A DNA stretch of 22,361 nt from a virus. Numbering within the stretch: position 1 is the first letter of the stretch; the number at the start of each line of letters is the position of its first letter. Positions 7,482 to 17,792 of the stretch are shown in pieces. A program made the position numbers and the translations under genes. Below the pieces are notes generated by a model. It was not told the origin of the DNA. It searched no databases and was given only the letters and a program-made list of their open reading frames with translations. The DNA lies in IMG/VR virus record IMGVR_UViG_3300030328_000558, positions 1-22,361 of that record; one strand, written 5' to 3'.

Positions 7482-9794
7482 ATGGTCAAAGAACTTCCTA
7501 AGAATCAATTAAAGCCTGCTGCACAGCCAGTATCTAAATTCCTTAGCTTTAGATCACAGCAACCTGGCGCACCAGCGCAGCCTCAAATGGCTCCGCAGGT
7601 AAAAGGAGTCAATATTATTCAGCGTGGAAATGTTCAAAATGTTCAAGGGTATAACAGCTTTACTGAATGGTCGAACGCCATGAAGCAAGTCTCTGGAGCT
7701 ATTAGTTCTGGAGCGCAGGTTTATAAAAGTGTTCAAGAAACTCAAGGCAAGAATCAAGTTGATAAAGCAATTTATAATATTAAAAAGCAGCAGTTAGAAA
7801 GCGGTCAGGAATGGACTGAAACTCAGAAGAAGGTAGCCAAGGATAATCTGGAAGCAGCTTTAATGATGGATCAAGTCAATCCGTTCAGACGGGTTGCAAT
7901 GGAGAAAAGGCTCTCCGAACTTGCTGGTTTAGAAGTTAATAGTGAAATGACTCGGCAGTATAACGCTGTCGCAAAAGACATTATTGGTCTTGATCCAGGA
8001 GATCAAAGAGTTAATGCAATAAAAGCAAAAGTTGTTAATGAGTTGTCTAATAAATATTTATTGAATGAAAGCAGGGCAGGTTTTGTTGATAATTTCCTTC
8101 CTGCTGTAAATGAGAGTTGGCTAAAGATTTCAGATAAACATTTAAAAGCTAATGTCAAATATTTTAAGTACAAACAGAACGCACAAACTCAGGCAAAGTT
8201 ATTCACTACTGCACAAACTTACCTGGAAGCCAACCCAGGGAATTACACAAATTTACCTTCATTATTAGGAGATATTCTTAATCAAGAAGCTATACAGCTT
8301 GGTCTTCCATTGGAGCCTACTGAGTTCAAGAAGGATGTAATTGTTGGCTTGGTTGGGAAAGTTAGAGGAAGTGATATTGGTAATAAAGATCAAATTATTT
8401 CTCAGATTGCAAAGATAGTTATTGGTCAAAAGAAGAATGACAAAGGTGAAACAGAGACAACATACGCTGGCGATTGGTTTGGAACAGAGATGCTTTTAGA
8501 GAATGTAAAAGTATCAAAAGCTAAATATGAGCTAAATAAAAAAGATTTCGAGATTAACAAGCAGGTAGCGATGGATAAGCATGAAGATGCAATTACAGGA
8601 ACAATCAAAGGTAGTCCTGAATATGATGAGGCTGTTGCAGCTTTCATGGCTGATAGTGATGGATTAAGTCAAACAGAGAAAAAATTAGTTTTAAAAGAGA
8701 TAGATGCTAGGGATACAGATATTGCTTTATTTGATTTCAAGGTATCGAGAATTGATGATGTCTATGGGGAATTAGAAAGCACATTAGCTATCAACTACGA
8801 CCCCGCAGAAGCAAGGACAAGGATGCAATCTTTATTTGCTGGAGGAAAAGCAGAGGGATATGGAAAACAAGAATTAGCAGAGCTATATCGGAAAACAATG
8901 AAAGATGTTTCTGATCTAAGCAAGAGGAAACAACAAGAACTTACGAGCGGTACTAACGCCACTGAAGTTAGAACTGCGGTTAAGAGAGTGACAGAAGCAA
9001 AGGTCGGAAGTTTATATCCTGAACAATCGGGGGCGTTGAATCGTGGAATCAAGAAAGATAATCCAGAACTAAAGTTAGATAGGAGAGCTTATAAGGCAAA
9101 TTATGAAACGATAAAAGCTCAAGCTTATGGAGTGATTCAAGATGAGTTTTACAGGATGCTGCAAAGTGCTTTTAGGGATGCACAAGGAAAAGAAGGAAGA
9201 ACAGAGCTAACACCTGAAGAACAAAGCGCAATTATTGCTGATACTCAAAAAGATTTTATTGATAGATTTGACGAGATAACAAAAGACAAATTACCTGAAT
9301 TACCAATAATCAAAGATACAAATTACAAACCACCCGAAGGAGGTAATGCTGAAAATACCAGTAATACCAATACATCTAGCAAACCACAGTATAAAACTTT
9401 TTCAAGAAGTTCTACTGTTCATCCAAAATTTATTGATAACGATGCTTGGAAAGTAGCACCTATTTACGATGAGGCTGATACCAGGAAGATGATTGAACAG
9501 GTCATAAAAAGTAAAAGTTTAAAAGGCTTGCCTACTGCATTTATCAATACAGCGGAAAGAGCAATGCCAAACGGAAATGTAGTTGAATTTCTTTTTGAAC
9601 ATGCAGAAAGACATCATCCAGAAATTGAGATAGATCCTATTCAAAAGAAATTAACTCTACAAAAAATGAATGCGATGACTGGTCTTCAGTCGTCAATAAG
9701 AAAGGCATCTCCTTTAGGTGGGCCTTTGTCTTATTCAACTAATTACATGACTGCTTTGCTTACAGGCGAAGCTCCGATCCTACGATCCTCTTAA
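7482..9794 (+). CDS. Internal core/ejected protein gp15-like (internal virion protein C)
   Basis: The 770-residue protein fits T7 gp15 in size (747 aa) and place. In T7, gp15 and gp16 form the core stack above the portal and are ejected to make a periplasmic channel. The sequence is mostly long charged helices, with a Pro/Gln-rich N-terminus (about residues 10-45) and a polar linker near 620-640 (ENTSNTNTSSK). The C-terminus, near 739-759, has a conserved-looking ASPLGGPLSYSTNYM segment. No catalytic motif is visible. The ATG immediately follows the gp14-like stop (TAAATG) without an SD, so it probably relies on ribosomes finishing the upstream gene. Assignment is mainly by synteny, size and helical composition. 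Confidence 0.82.
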   Translation: MVKELPKNQLKPAAQPVSKFLSFRSQQPGAPAQPQMAPQVKGVNIIQRGNVQNVQGYNSFTEWSNAMKQVSGAISSGAQVYKSVQETQGKNQVDKAIYNIKKQQLESGQEWTETQKKVAKDNLEAALMMDQVNPFRRVAMEKRLSELAGLEVNSEMTRQYNAVAKDIIGLDPGDQRVNAIKAKVVNELSNKYLLNESRAGFVDNFLPAVNESWLKISDKHLKANVKYFKYKQNAQTQAKLFTTAQTYLEANPGNYTNLPSLLGDILNQEAIQLGLPLEPTEFKKDVIVGLVGKVRGSDIGNKDQIISQIAKIVIGQKKNDKGETETTYAGDWFGTEMLLENVKVSKAKYELNKKDFEINKQVAMDKHEDAITGTIKGSPEYDEAVAAFMADSDGLSQTEKKLVLKEIDARDTDIALFDFKVSRIDDVYGELESTLAINYDPAEARTRMQSLFAGGKAEGYGKQELAELYRKTMKDVSDLSKRKQQELTSGTNATEVRTAVKRVTEAKVGSLYPEQSGALNRGIKKDNPELKLDRRAYKANYETIKAQAYGVIQDEFYRMLQSAFRDAQGKEGRTELTPEEQSAIIADTQKDFIDRFDEITKDKLPELPIIKDTNYKPPEGGNAENTSNTNTSSKPQYKTFSRSSTVHPKFIDNDAWKVAPIYDEADTRKMIEQVIKSKSLKGLPTAFINTAERAMPNGNVVEFLFEHAERHHPEIEIDPIQKKLTLQKMNAMTGLQSSIRKASPLGGPLSYSTNYMTALLTGEAPILRSS

Positions 9795-9795
9795 C

Positions 9796-12700
9796 ATGGC
9801 TGACGAATTAATTAATGTAGATCAACCTCAAGATGAGGAAGAGGAAAAGTCTTGGTGGGAATCTATTAACGATAGTGTCATAGTTAAGGGCGCAAAAGTA
9901 TTAGGAGCGGCAGGTGGTCATGTCTCTATAAATGACGCTGAAGAAGTACAAGAAAATAATCCTGAGATGGATTTATATACAGCCGCTTTAATGGCGAATA
10001 AGAATAAATTTGAAGCAGCAGGTGGATACAACCCAATACCAAGATTAAAAAGATTTGGTGGGTGGCTTCAAGAGGAAGGTCAAGACTGGCAAGAGATTAT
10101 GAAGGATAGAGCGGAAGATCCTCATGGCCCATCTGGAGGTGCTTACGGAAAAGTAATTCATTACGCTTCTAATCTTTTCCCTGAACATATTGGCAACACG
10201 ATTGAGCTAGGAACAGCAGGTTTATTATCTGATGCTTATAGAAATGTCGCTGATTTTGCAAACGAAAAAGATCTAGCAGATACGCCCTGGGGCGCTCGTA
10301 TTGACAAGTTTGAAGAGGACATTTACACCAATACGAAGCATAAGCCTCGAAGTGAGATGACTTACGAGGAACGGGTGGGAGATAACGCTAGAGCGCAAAT
10401 GATGCTCAGTTTCTACTTGATGCCATTGCTATCAAGGATGGCTGGAGGAGTGGCAACATCTCAACTTGCTACTAAATACCCGATGTTGGGTCAGGCGATG
10501 AACGCAATGAATCCAGCAATGATTCAAAGAGGAGGCTTTGCTGGATTCTCTGAATTTATGTTGAAGGCTGGTGCTTTAAATATTGCTGAAGGTGTTCCAC
10601 ATACATTGCTTTCAGATAACACTTATGGAAGTTTTGCCTCGTTATTGTTGGGCGAGAAAGATCCTGCATTGGAGGCTGACGGCAATGCGGAAGCAGCATT
10701 GAAATCAATAGTTCCAAATGCAATTGGAGATACGTTGATGTTTTTTGGAATGAAGGGTTCAGGTGCGGTTTTAGAAGGCGGAGCAAAAAGAGTTTCTCCA
10801 CTGATTGCCGATACTTTTAAAAACGTAACTAGATCTAAAATTGCAAATTCATTTAAAAGGAATAGAAACAAAGTTGTAAGGAGACAAATTGACTCAGGTA
10901 TTATTGAAATAGATGAGAACGGGAAAGGTGCTTTTGGAGCCACTTACAAACAAGATGGCGATGTAAATTTAAACGCACCAGAAACAACAGAGATAGAAGA
11001 AGCCTTATCTAATTTTGCTTCTTACGATGACAAGATTCAAATAAGAGATTCAGAAGGAAGTGTCCCAGAATCTATTGAAACTTTATTAAACAGACCCAAC
11101 GAAATTCCAGATCAAGTTTATAGATATGAAGATGTCTCTGCTCCTATCGGTTCTTATCCAACAGCAGATACTTTATGGTCAAATCAGTTAGGGAAAGTAC
11201 CAACAAAGAATTTAATATCTTTAGCTGATCCAAATAACAGTCCAGCTTTTGCAGACAGACTTTTAGATATTTCTGGTAAAGATTATTCTCAAGCAACAAG
11301 AGCAGACATTGTTGAAGTCGTTAAATCGTTTGAGGCTGAAGGTAAGGTTTTGATGCCTAACCGTTTAATGGGAGGAAAGATTCTTAGAAGTGATGAGATC
11401 AATGTCAACCCTGAAGTATTCCAATTCAAAGGAAATGTAGATCCTGAATCTGGAGTTGTTTTAGGTGATGATTCTTTAGCAGGTGTTGAAAGGTATAACC
11501 CAACAATGGAAGGGACTTTAAAAGTCTGGGAGGATAACGAAGGTGGTTATAACTTGGTTGATGGTCATAACAGATTTGGTTTAGGTCAAAAGTTAGGCAT
11601 ACCTTCTTATCGAGTTGAAGTTTTAGATTCGATGACACCAGAAGGCGCAAGATCGCAAGGCGCTTTAGCAAATATCTCAGGAGGAAAAGGAACTGGAGTT
11701 GATGCAGCTAATTTCTTTAAAAATGAAGGGATCACAAGTCCAGATCAATTATCAGGATTAGGTGTTCCTCTTAGTTCAGGGACAGCCACCAAAGGTTTAG
11801 CTTTAAGTAAATTGCCAGACAATATTTTCAGGGATGTCGTTGAAGGAAATATTACTGAGTTAAAGGGGGCAGCTATTGGAGGCAGCGGTCTAGATGAAAA
11901 CGCAATGCAGCAGGCTTATAAGATTTTAAAAGATACAGAACTAACCGAATCACAATTAAGAGAAGTTCTACTCCAGGCGAAGAACGCTCCTACTGTTGAT
12001 GGCCAGGTGGATCTTTTTGGTAATACTGAACAACTTAATTTGATGATTGAGAAGGCAAAGCTTGCCTCTGCAATTAATAGAACAATTTCAAAAGATAAGA
12101 ATTTATTTAGTCGTGTTGGCTCAAATGTTGAGAGACTTAAAACCGCTGGTACAGATGTTGATGTTTCCGAGGCTGCTAATCAAAGAGCTATAGCAGAGCA
12201 GCTAAGTACACAATTTAATGCTGACAAGTATGCGGAATCAGAAGTCAGCAAGATCTTGAACGAAGGAGCGATAATGCTGTCAGAAGGTGGAAAGACAGGG
12301 CCAGTTTCAAGAAAAATATATCCAAGAATTGTTAAAGCAATTACTGAAGATCCAACAATTCCTGTGAAAGCTCCTGAAGCAGAGCAAACAGTTATGGCAA
12401 GAAAGATGCCAACTGATGATGAATTAACTGATGAGATATTGAAGAAAGCAATTAAGAATGGAGAAGCAAGACCTCCTTCAACTCCTGACTTTGAAATACC
12501 AGAAGATACTGGATTGTCTTATTCAAAAGTGCTTGATGATTTAGCAGAAGGAAAAATTAGTGAAGAGATTGGTTCTTTAGTTGAGGCAGAGCAAAACGCT
12601 GCTCGTCAATTTGGAAAGATAGATGATGCGATGGAAGCAGATCGAATTGCGACAAAAAGAGATGCGGCTGGATATGACTCAATGACGTTTAAAGAGAAGA

Positions 12701-14289
12701 AAAACAATGGTTTGCTGAGTACAAAATTAAAAGAGAATTTAAAGAAAGTAGCCGAATCAGATGCAAGAACTTTAAGAGAGACAGATGAATTGCTTGGGCC
12801 TACAAAGAAAGAGCCTTTTAATATGCAATCACTTAAAGACGCAAGAGCAACTAAGAAAAGAAATCCTAGATACACATACTTTTCTCTCCCTCCTGGATTC
12901 AATAAAATGAAGCCTAGATATGGGCAGTTAACACCAGTCTTCGAGTCGGATCTGGATCAGGTTGCTTACATTATTAGAAGTGGAAAGAAAGCTTCAGTTA
13001 GAGAACCAGAGATACTTAAGATTGTTGAAGAATATGGATTAACGCCAGCAGAAGTAAAACGTCATGGAATGAAAGTTCATGCAAAGATAAAAGAGATGGT
13101 TAAAGAGAAAACTGGCAGTGCTTCTGCTTCTCCTGATAACACAACAGGATTAGAATTAACAGTTCCAAATCAAGATTTCTGGGGAGGGGGTGACGGGAAA
13201 ATAAGAGGAGCTTTTAATCCTAGTGAGTATGGATTCTTAGATAACGATTTCACTGGCGGGAAATATAACGAGGCTGCTACCAGGAAGTCGATGATGTGGA
13301 ATGAGGCGTTAAAACAAAAGAATGAGGCGAAGAAATTACAAGATTGGGGTAGAAGGATAGCTGACAGCAGTAAAGATGTATTACGACAAAGTAGAGACGA
13401 TGCTGAAGCGCTTGTAGAGGGAATGAAAGAGGCTTCAAAGATTGCAGGTATTCCCGTTGAAAATATAAAAATCGTTGACGAAATAGATGCTATTGAAATG
13501 TTTGGTTTAGACGCTACTGCTGGAGCAGTTTCAAAATGGGATCCTCAAAGAGCGACCTTTATGATTCGTAATCCTAAAGATCCTCTGACTCATAAGACTG
13601 GCGGTGAATTCTTAGGACTAAACCTGAAGTCGGAGACTGAGAAGGTGATGGATGGTTCGATATATCTTTCTCTGTATCCAGCCATTCAGAACCGTTACAA
13701 AGGTTTAGCTTCAGGTGTTTTAGAAACTGGAAGACCTTTCCGACAAGTGCTTTACCATGAGGCATTTCATTCTGTTCAGGATTGGTTAGATCTTAGAGGA
13801 AACAAAAAGCTTTTAGGAGCATTAGAAGCACCAACTGCAATAAAAGAAATGATGGATATTATCACTGACAACAGAGGAACCTTTGTAAAAAATATGACTA
13901 ACAAAGAAATACAGGCAGAATCTTTTGGTTGGTGGCTTAACAATCGGAGAGTGAAACTTAAGGATGGAGGATTAAAAGGGGCGTTTGAAAGACTGAAAAT
14001 GTATCTCAGTACTTTCGGTAGAAAATTAAAGCAAAGGTTGAGTAAGAATCCAACTTATATAGATATTTTTGAGTTAGCAGCCAGTGGAGATATAGCGAGA
14101 AAAACGATGGTTCAGAAACTAACGCCAGAGCAAATAGCTTCTTATGTAGGTCGTATTGATGCTGACACTCATCGTTATATACCTGAACTAACTGAAAGAG
14201 TAAATCAATTTCTGTTCTTTAAAAAAATAGAATTCGATGAAGCCATGAACAGATGGGACATCGAAGCCAACTCAGGAGGATGCCTCTAA
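9796..14289 (+). CDS. Giant gp16-position ejected protein with ParB/ddrB-like and HExxH metallopeptidase motifs
   Basis: This 1497-residue protein starts one base after gp15. Seen in order: an acidic N-terminus; a Gly/Ala/Met-rich helical part at about 190-330, possibly membrane-seeking; a ParB/ddrB-like region (about 510-645) with LVDGHNRFGLG at 587-597 and ANISGGKGTGVDAANFF at 625-641; long charged helices; a segment near 1055-1110 (PRYGQLTPVFESDLDQVAYI) resembling associated domains of large phage polyvalent proteins; then a zincin-like domain with HEAFH at 1321-1325 and a candidate third zinc ligand in KEIQAES (E1371 or E1375). I see no lytic transglycosylase, which in T7 gp16 is N-terminal. 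Known: ddrB-type ParB and metallopeptidase domains occur in polyvalent proteins delivered with phage or conjugative DNA. Inferred: it is packaged in the core, ejected, and acts in the host or on the cell wall. Domain calls come from motifs only. Confidence 0.72.
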   Translation: MADELINVDQPQDEEEEKSWWESINDSVIVKGAKVLGAAGGHVSINDAEEVQENNPEMDLYTAALMANKNKFEAAGGYNPIPRLKRFGGWLQEEGQDWQEIMKDRAEDPHGPSGGAYGKVIHYASNLFPEHIGNTIELGTAGLLSDAYRNVADFANEKDLADTPWGARIDKFEEDIYTNTKHKPRSEMTYEERVGDNARAQMMLSFYLMPLLSRMAGGVATSQLATKYPMLGQAMNAMNPAMIQRGGFAGFSEFMLKAGALNIAEGVPHTLLSDNTYGSFASLLLGEKDPALEADGNAEAALKSIVPNAIGDTLMFFGMKGSGAVLEGGAKRVSPLIADTFKNVTRSKIANSFKRNRNKVVRRQIDSGIIEIDENGKGAFGATYKQDGDVNLNAPETTEIEEALSNFASYDDKIQIRDSEGSVPESIETLLNRPNEIPDQVYRYEDVSAPIGSYPTADTLWSNQLGKVPTKNLISLADPNNSPAFADRLLDISGKDYSQATRADIVEVVKSFEAEGKVLMPNRLMGGKILRSDEINVNPEVFQFKGNVDPESGVVLGDDSLAGVERYNPTMEGTLKVWEDNEGGYNLVDGHNRFGLGQKLGIPSYRVEVLDSMTPEGARSQGALANISGGKGTGVDAANFFKNEGITSPDQLSGLGVPLSSGTATKGLALSKLPDNIFRDVVEGNITELKGAAIGGSGLDENAMQQAYKILKDTELTESQLREVLLQAKNAPTVDGQVDLFGNTEQLNLMIEKAKLASAINRTISKDKNLFSRVGSNVERLKTAGTDVDVSEAANQRAIAEQLSTQFNADKYAESEVSKILNEGAIMLSEGGKTGPVSRKIYPRIVKAITEDPTIPVKAPEAEQTVMARKMPTDDELTDEILKKAIKNGEARPPSTPDFEIPEDTGLSYSKVLDDLAEGKISEEIGSLVEAEQNAARQFGKIDDAMEADRIATKRDAAGYDSMTFKEKKNNGLLSTKLKENLKKVAESDARTLRETDELLGPTKKEPFNMQSLKDARATKKRNPRYTYFSLPPGFNKMKPRYGQLTPVFESDLDQVAYIIRSGKKASVREPEILKIVEEYGLTPAEVKRHGMKVHAKIKEMVKEKTGSASASPDNTTGLELTVPNQDFWGGGDGKIRGAFNPSEYGFLDNDFTGGKYNEAATRKSMMWNEALKQKNEAKKLQDWGRRIADSSKDVLRQSRDDAEALVEGMKEASKIAGIPVENIKIVDEIDAIEMFGLDATAGAVSKWDPQRATFMIRNPKDPLTHKTGGEFLGLNLKSETEKVMDGSIYLSLYPAIQNRYKGLASGVLETGRPFRQVLYHEAFHSVQDWLDLRGNKKLLGALEAPTAIKEMMDIITDNRGTFVKNMTNKEIQAESFGWWLNNRRVKLKDGGLKGAFERLKMYLSTFGRKLKQRLSKNPTYIDIFELAASGDIARKTMVQKLTPEQIASYVGRIDADTHRYIPELTERVNQFLFFKKIEFDEAMNRWDIEANSGGCL
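14274..14279 (+). promoter_or_regulatory. Consensus Shine-Dalgarno that decides the start of the second large core gene
   Basis: AGGAGG lies 9 bases before ATG 14289, within the end of the preceding gene. Two other in-frame ATGs exist. That at 14253 lies upstream of the SD, and that at 14280 touches it, so 14289 is the supported start. It is one of the few full SD sequences in the window. Confidence 0.7.
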
Positions 14290-17200
14290 TGTCTACATGT
14301 GATGATCTATTCCAAAAGCGTCAGTCTTTATTAGCTGAACAGAAAAAGAACAACGAGGACATTGCTCGCATTGAGTCGATAAGAGCTTCAGTGGATTTCC
14401 CTGAAGAATCAAGGTGGCAAGACATTAGAGATAAGCTTGCTAAATACATGGAGGATCAGCAGGCAGCGAAGAGAATTAGAGAAGCAATGGATGATCCTAA
14501 GAAGAAAGGGTATTCATCTATTCCTACAGATCAGCCGCTTAACTTTGTCCAAAAGATGAGGACAAATCCTGATGAAATGGTGGTTGATATAGCGAATGTA
14601 GCTCAAGCATTTTTAAAGGCTGGAAAGGAAGGGACTCCAGAGCAATATGCTTTTTTAAAGGCTGATCCTTACGAGGCTGCTAAACATATTTCATCAACAA
14701 TGAATACTGCAAGGACTCCAACGGAAGTCCTGAATATGTTGTCTGATTTGCAAGCAGTACCAAATAGCACTCAAGATCTTTTAGAGAAAACATTGAGAGC
14801 AAGATGGTTTAACGAGAAAGGTAGAGAGGCGTTTATAGATACTTTCTATGAAGTAGAGAACTTCATGGAGGCGAATCCAAACAAAGAAGTTCCAATGGAA
14901 ATGTTGGAGAAGATGTGGAACACAGAAAAGATTGCTTTCTGGTCTGAGTCTGCATACGACTTCTATAGAAACCAATGGCACAAGCAAGGTAAGGCGATGC
15001 AAGGGGATATGTTTAGCGATGATGTTTTGGAGTTAATGGATGATGCAAAAGCCGTTAATCCAGATAATTATCCTGATCCTGTTTCTTATGCCAATTCATT
15101 AGGAATACTTGATAAAACATTAGACGATGTAAGTCCTGAAACTGATGCAACAGCAAGGGTATGGCAAGCAGCAGCAGATAATGTAACTAGACCAAAAGAA
15201 GCAACCGAGCAATTAGCTCTTGAAATTGCCAATATCAAGATTCAAGGTGTTGATCCACAAAAAAGAAGGCCTATCGGCAGGGAAGAAATACGAAACAAGA
15301 AACTACGAATAACAAATTTATTAGCTAAAGATCATCAATTATTTAATTTAAGAACGATTGGGCTTGCTGTTCAGTCCAATAGTGTTATGGCAATTTATGG
15401 GCCATATCATACGTTCTTGAGAAATAGTATTTATAGACCTTACGGAACAAGTTTGCAGGAAGGTATTTTTGAAGCTTTTGAAGCGAATTGGAAAGGTTTA
15501 CGCCAAGGGTTTAAAGCATTAAAGGAAGGAGGTATCGCAACGATGAATGATACTTACAAAGGAAAGTCTTCTTTCTATGCGTCTAATGTTGAAACCTATG
15601 GAAAGTTTAATGACAGTGTTTTAGAGAGAAAGCAAGACCTGGAGTTCTTGTTGTCGCCAGATAAACCCAGTGGAATGAAGGACACAATTCAATGGGCGGT
15701 TAATCCAGAAAGAGCGTTTAGATATACACATGCTGCACATCGTCTATGGCTATATAAAAAGACTGGAAATCCAATGACATTAAGGCCAGGCTTTACTGCT
15801 TTATCTGCGGCTGATGGCCCTGCTGGATTGTTTTATACGAACTTTAAATTAAGAACTGAGTATGAAATGAAAGCAAGAAGAGAAGGAGTTCAGCGTGAAT
15901 TGAAAGAGGTGTTAGAAAGGGAGCCAAATCAGAAAGATATTGATAATTGGGTTAACGAAAGAATGGAAGAGGCTTTCTATAAAGAAGATCCAACTGAAGC
16001 ACAGATCCAGGCATACAGAAAAGAACAAAACATCCCAGAAGGAGTGATGAGTGATGATGCTGTCGCTGATGAGATCGTGGAGACAAGAGTAAGAGATAAC
16101 TATTCAGGGCCAGTACCTTTGATGGATGACGATGTAGTAAGAGAAGCTTCTGAATTTTCTGCTCGTAATAGGTTCCAATCAGTACCCCAGGAAGGGAATT
16201 ACTTGAAAGGTGCATACGAAGGAATGAATAAGTTAAGAAAAAATCAGCCCTATGCAGATATAGCTGTTCCTTATTTGCAAGCTCCTGTCGCTGGTGTTTC
16301 GCTTGATGGACGATTAATAGGTGCTGGTGTTGTTAATGATTTTGTGACTGGAAGACTAGGAAAAATGACTCGCAAACAAAGAGCAGGATCAATGGCTGAC
16401 TTGCTTATCGCTTCTCAGGTTTGGGGTCTTTTCCTTCTTGCTGATAGTCAAGGACAAATAGAAGGCAATGGGCCAATAGATCAAAAAGAAAGAGCTATGT
16501 GGAGAGCAGATTTAAAGAGACAAGGAAAACGACCTAATACTATTTATGGGATTCCTTTGGTTGGTGGTTTGCCTGTCGCTAGTGTGATGTTCCTGTTGCA
16601 TGATGCGAATAAGGCTTGGGCTTTGCAAGCAAGATCGGCGCATGATGATATTGAATATACAGATGCTATTTGGACAGTTTTGGTTGGTCATATTCAAAGG
16701 AATACAGGTGTAGGTCAATTAGGTCAGATAATGGAAATTATGACCAATGCCGATTTCAATATTGCTAATCCTGTTAGTAAAGCGAGGTCATTAGCTGGAT
16801 ATATTGGCGCTGGTCGTACTCCTGGTATTGGCTTAACTAGACAAGCGGAAAGAGTGACAGATAGCAGTAAATATAATTTCTATAGAGATTCAGATGTGAA
16901 GTCTTACGAGGCAGAGTTATTTACAGAAGAGCAAACAAGCAAAGCAATGCAATACATAAAGGATGTTGTTGCACTTGGAAGAAATGCAGGATTTGATGTC
17001 ACTGGATTAACGGGAGTTTTGCCAGGCGGAAGCAGAAAGAATAAGGATTGGCTGGGTACGAATATTAGTTATCCCTGGGGAACGAGAATTAAAGATTTCT
17101 TGTTCAACAGGCATGAACCAGCGTTGCATCCAAAAGATAAGGTTTACGCAGAACTTAAACAGCTTGGTCTTTTAATTGCTCCACCAGTTCTCTATGACAA

Positions 17201-17792
17201 AAAGCTAGATGGTGTTCCAATGGATGATGATATGCAGAAGGTATATAACGAGATATATGGATCTATCGGCCCTGGTCTACAACCAATAGACGGAAAGATT
17301 GTTGATAAGTTACCAAGTGAGGCGATGGAAAAACAAACTTTTAAATATGCTAAATACGACGATTCTGATCTTGACTTCAAATATACAGATGGAGAATACG
17401 AGAAAGATAGAAGTGATTTCCAGGAAATTGATTTGTTAGAGATAATGGACGAGCATGTAATAGATAGCAGCGGCAAAGGTCGTAAATTCATAGATGCAGC
17501 TAGATCAATCATCAATAGTCCTAGATACCAAAAATATCAAAACAATCCAAATACAACGACTGATTTTGGTGTTGCCGATCATCCTCCACACAAGAGAGAG
17601 GAGCAATATGCAATGAAAATAATGAGATCTCTTAGAAGATATTACGGAATACTTGCAGCAGATTCTTTTAGAATGTCAGATCATCCAGCGGCAGATGTTT
17701 ACAGGAACTTCAAAAACAATGAACAGGTAAAAACTAATTTTGAAGCAGACTTGTCAGGAGAGAGTGTTGAGGGAATAGAAGATTCTCTATAG
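14289..17792 (+). CDS. Second giant gp16-position internal virion protein
   Basis: The 1167-residue protein starts in the TAATG overlap with the previous gene. Seen: an N-terminal coiled-coil-like stretch (5-60); charged helices to about 330; a region near 360-500 with YGPYHTFLRNSIYRPYG and NPERAFRYTHAAHRLWLY; a conserved-looking block near 640-760, PYADIAVPYLQAP, a hydrophobic helix at 702-718 (MADLLIASQVWGLFLLA), then GQIEGNGPIDQKER and IYGIPLVGG; and an acidic C-terminus. From memory, this layout (PF..TP, hydrophobic helix, G.I.G.GP, R, G.rP.SI) recurs at the C-terminus of very large virion or polyvalent proteins of marine phages. No enzyme motif was found. It may supply the gp16 structural/channel part while the upstream gene carries the enzymatic domains; T7 does both in one 1318-aa gp16. 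A single split gene versus two distinct proteins cannot be decided here. Its stop codon overlaps a promoter-like sequence. Confidence 0.75.
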   Translation: MSTCDDLFQKRQSLLAEQKKNNEDIARIESIRASVDFPEESRWQDIRDKLAKYMEDQQAAKRIREAMDDPKKKGYSSIPTDQPLNFVQKMRTNPDEMVVDIANVAQAFLKAGKEGTPEQYAFLKADPYEAAKHISSTMNTARTPTEVLNMLSDLQAVPNSTQDLLEKTLRARWFNEKGREAFIDTFYEVENFMEANPNKEVPMEMLEKMWNTEKIAFWSESAYDFYRNQWHKQGKAMQGDMFSDDVLELMDDAKAVNPDNYPDPVSYANSLGILDKTLDDVSPETDATARVWQAAADNVTRPKEATEQLALEIANIKIQGVDPQKRRPIGREEIRNKKLRITNLLAKDHQLFNLRTIGLAVQSNSVMAIYGPYHTFLRNSIYRPYGTSLQEGIFEAFEANWKGLRQGFKALKEGGIATMNDTYKGKSSFYASNVETYGKFNDSVLERKQDLEFLLSPDKPSGMKDTIQWAVNPERAFRYTHAAHRLWLYKKTGNPMTLRPGFTALSAADGPAGLFYTNFKLRTEYEMKARREGVQRELKEVLEREPNQKDIDNWVNERMEEAFYKEDPTEAQIQAYRKEQNIPEGVMSDDAVADEIVETRVRDNYSGPVPLMDDDVVREASEFSARNRFQSVPQEGNYLKGAYEGMNKLRKNQPYADIAVPYLQAPVAGVSLDGRLIGAGVVNDFVTGRLGKMTRKQRAGSMADLLIASQVWGLFLLADSQGQIEGNGPIDQKERAMWRADLKRQGKRPNTIYGIPLVGGLPVASVMFLLHDANKAWALQARSAHDDIEYTDAIWTVLVGHIQRNTGVGQLGQIMEIMTNADFNIANPVSKARSLAGYIGAGRTPGIGLTRQAERVTDSSKYNFYRDSDVKSYEAELFTEEQTSKAMQYIKDVVALGRNAGFDVTGLTGVLPGGSRKNKDWLGTNISYPWGTRIKDFLFNRHEPALHPKDKVYAELKQLGLLIAPPVLYDKKLDGVPMDDDMQKVYNEIYGSIGPGLQPIDGKIVDKLPSEAMEKQTFKYAKYDDSDLDFKYTDGEYEKDRSDFQEIDLLEIMDEHVIDSSGKGRKFIDAARSIINSPRYQKYQNNPNTTTDFGVADHPPHKREEQYAMKIMRSLRRYYGILAADSFRMSDHPAADVYRNFKNNEQVKTNFEADLSGESVEGIEDSL

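Noticed and set aside
14253-14288. Upstream ATG (14253) for the second large core gene
   Set aside because: The consensus AGGAGG at 14274-14279 fits ATG 14289 and lies downstream of 14253.
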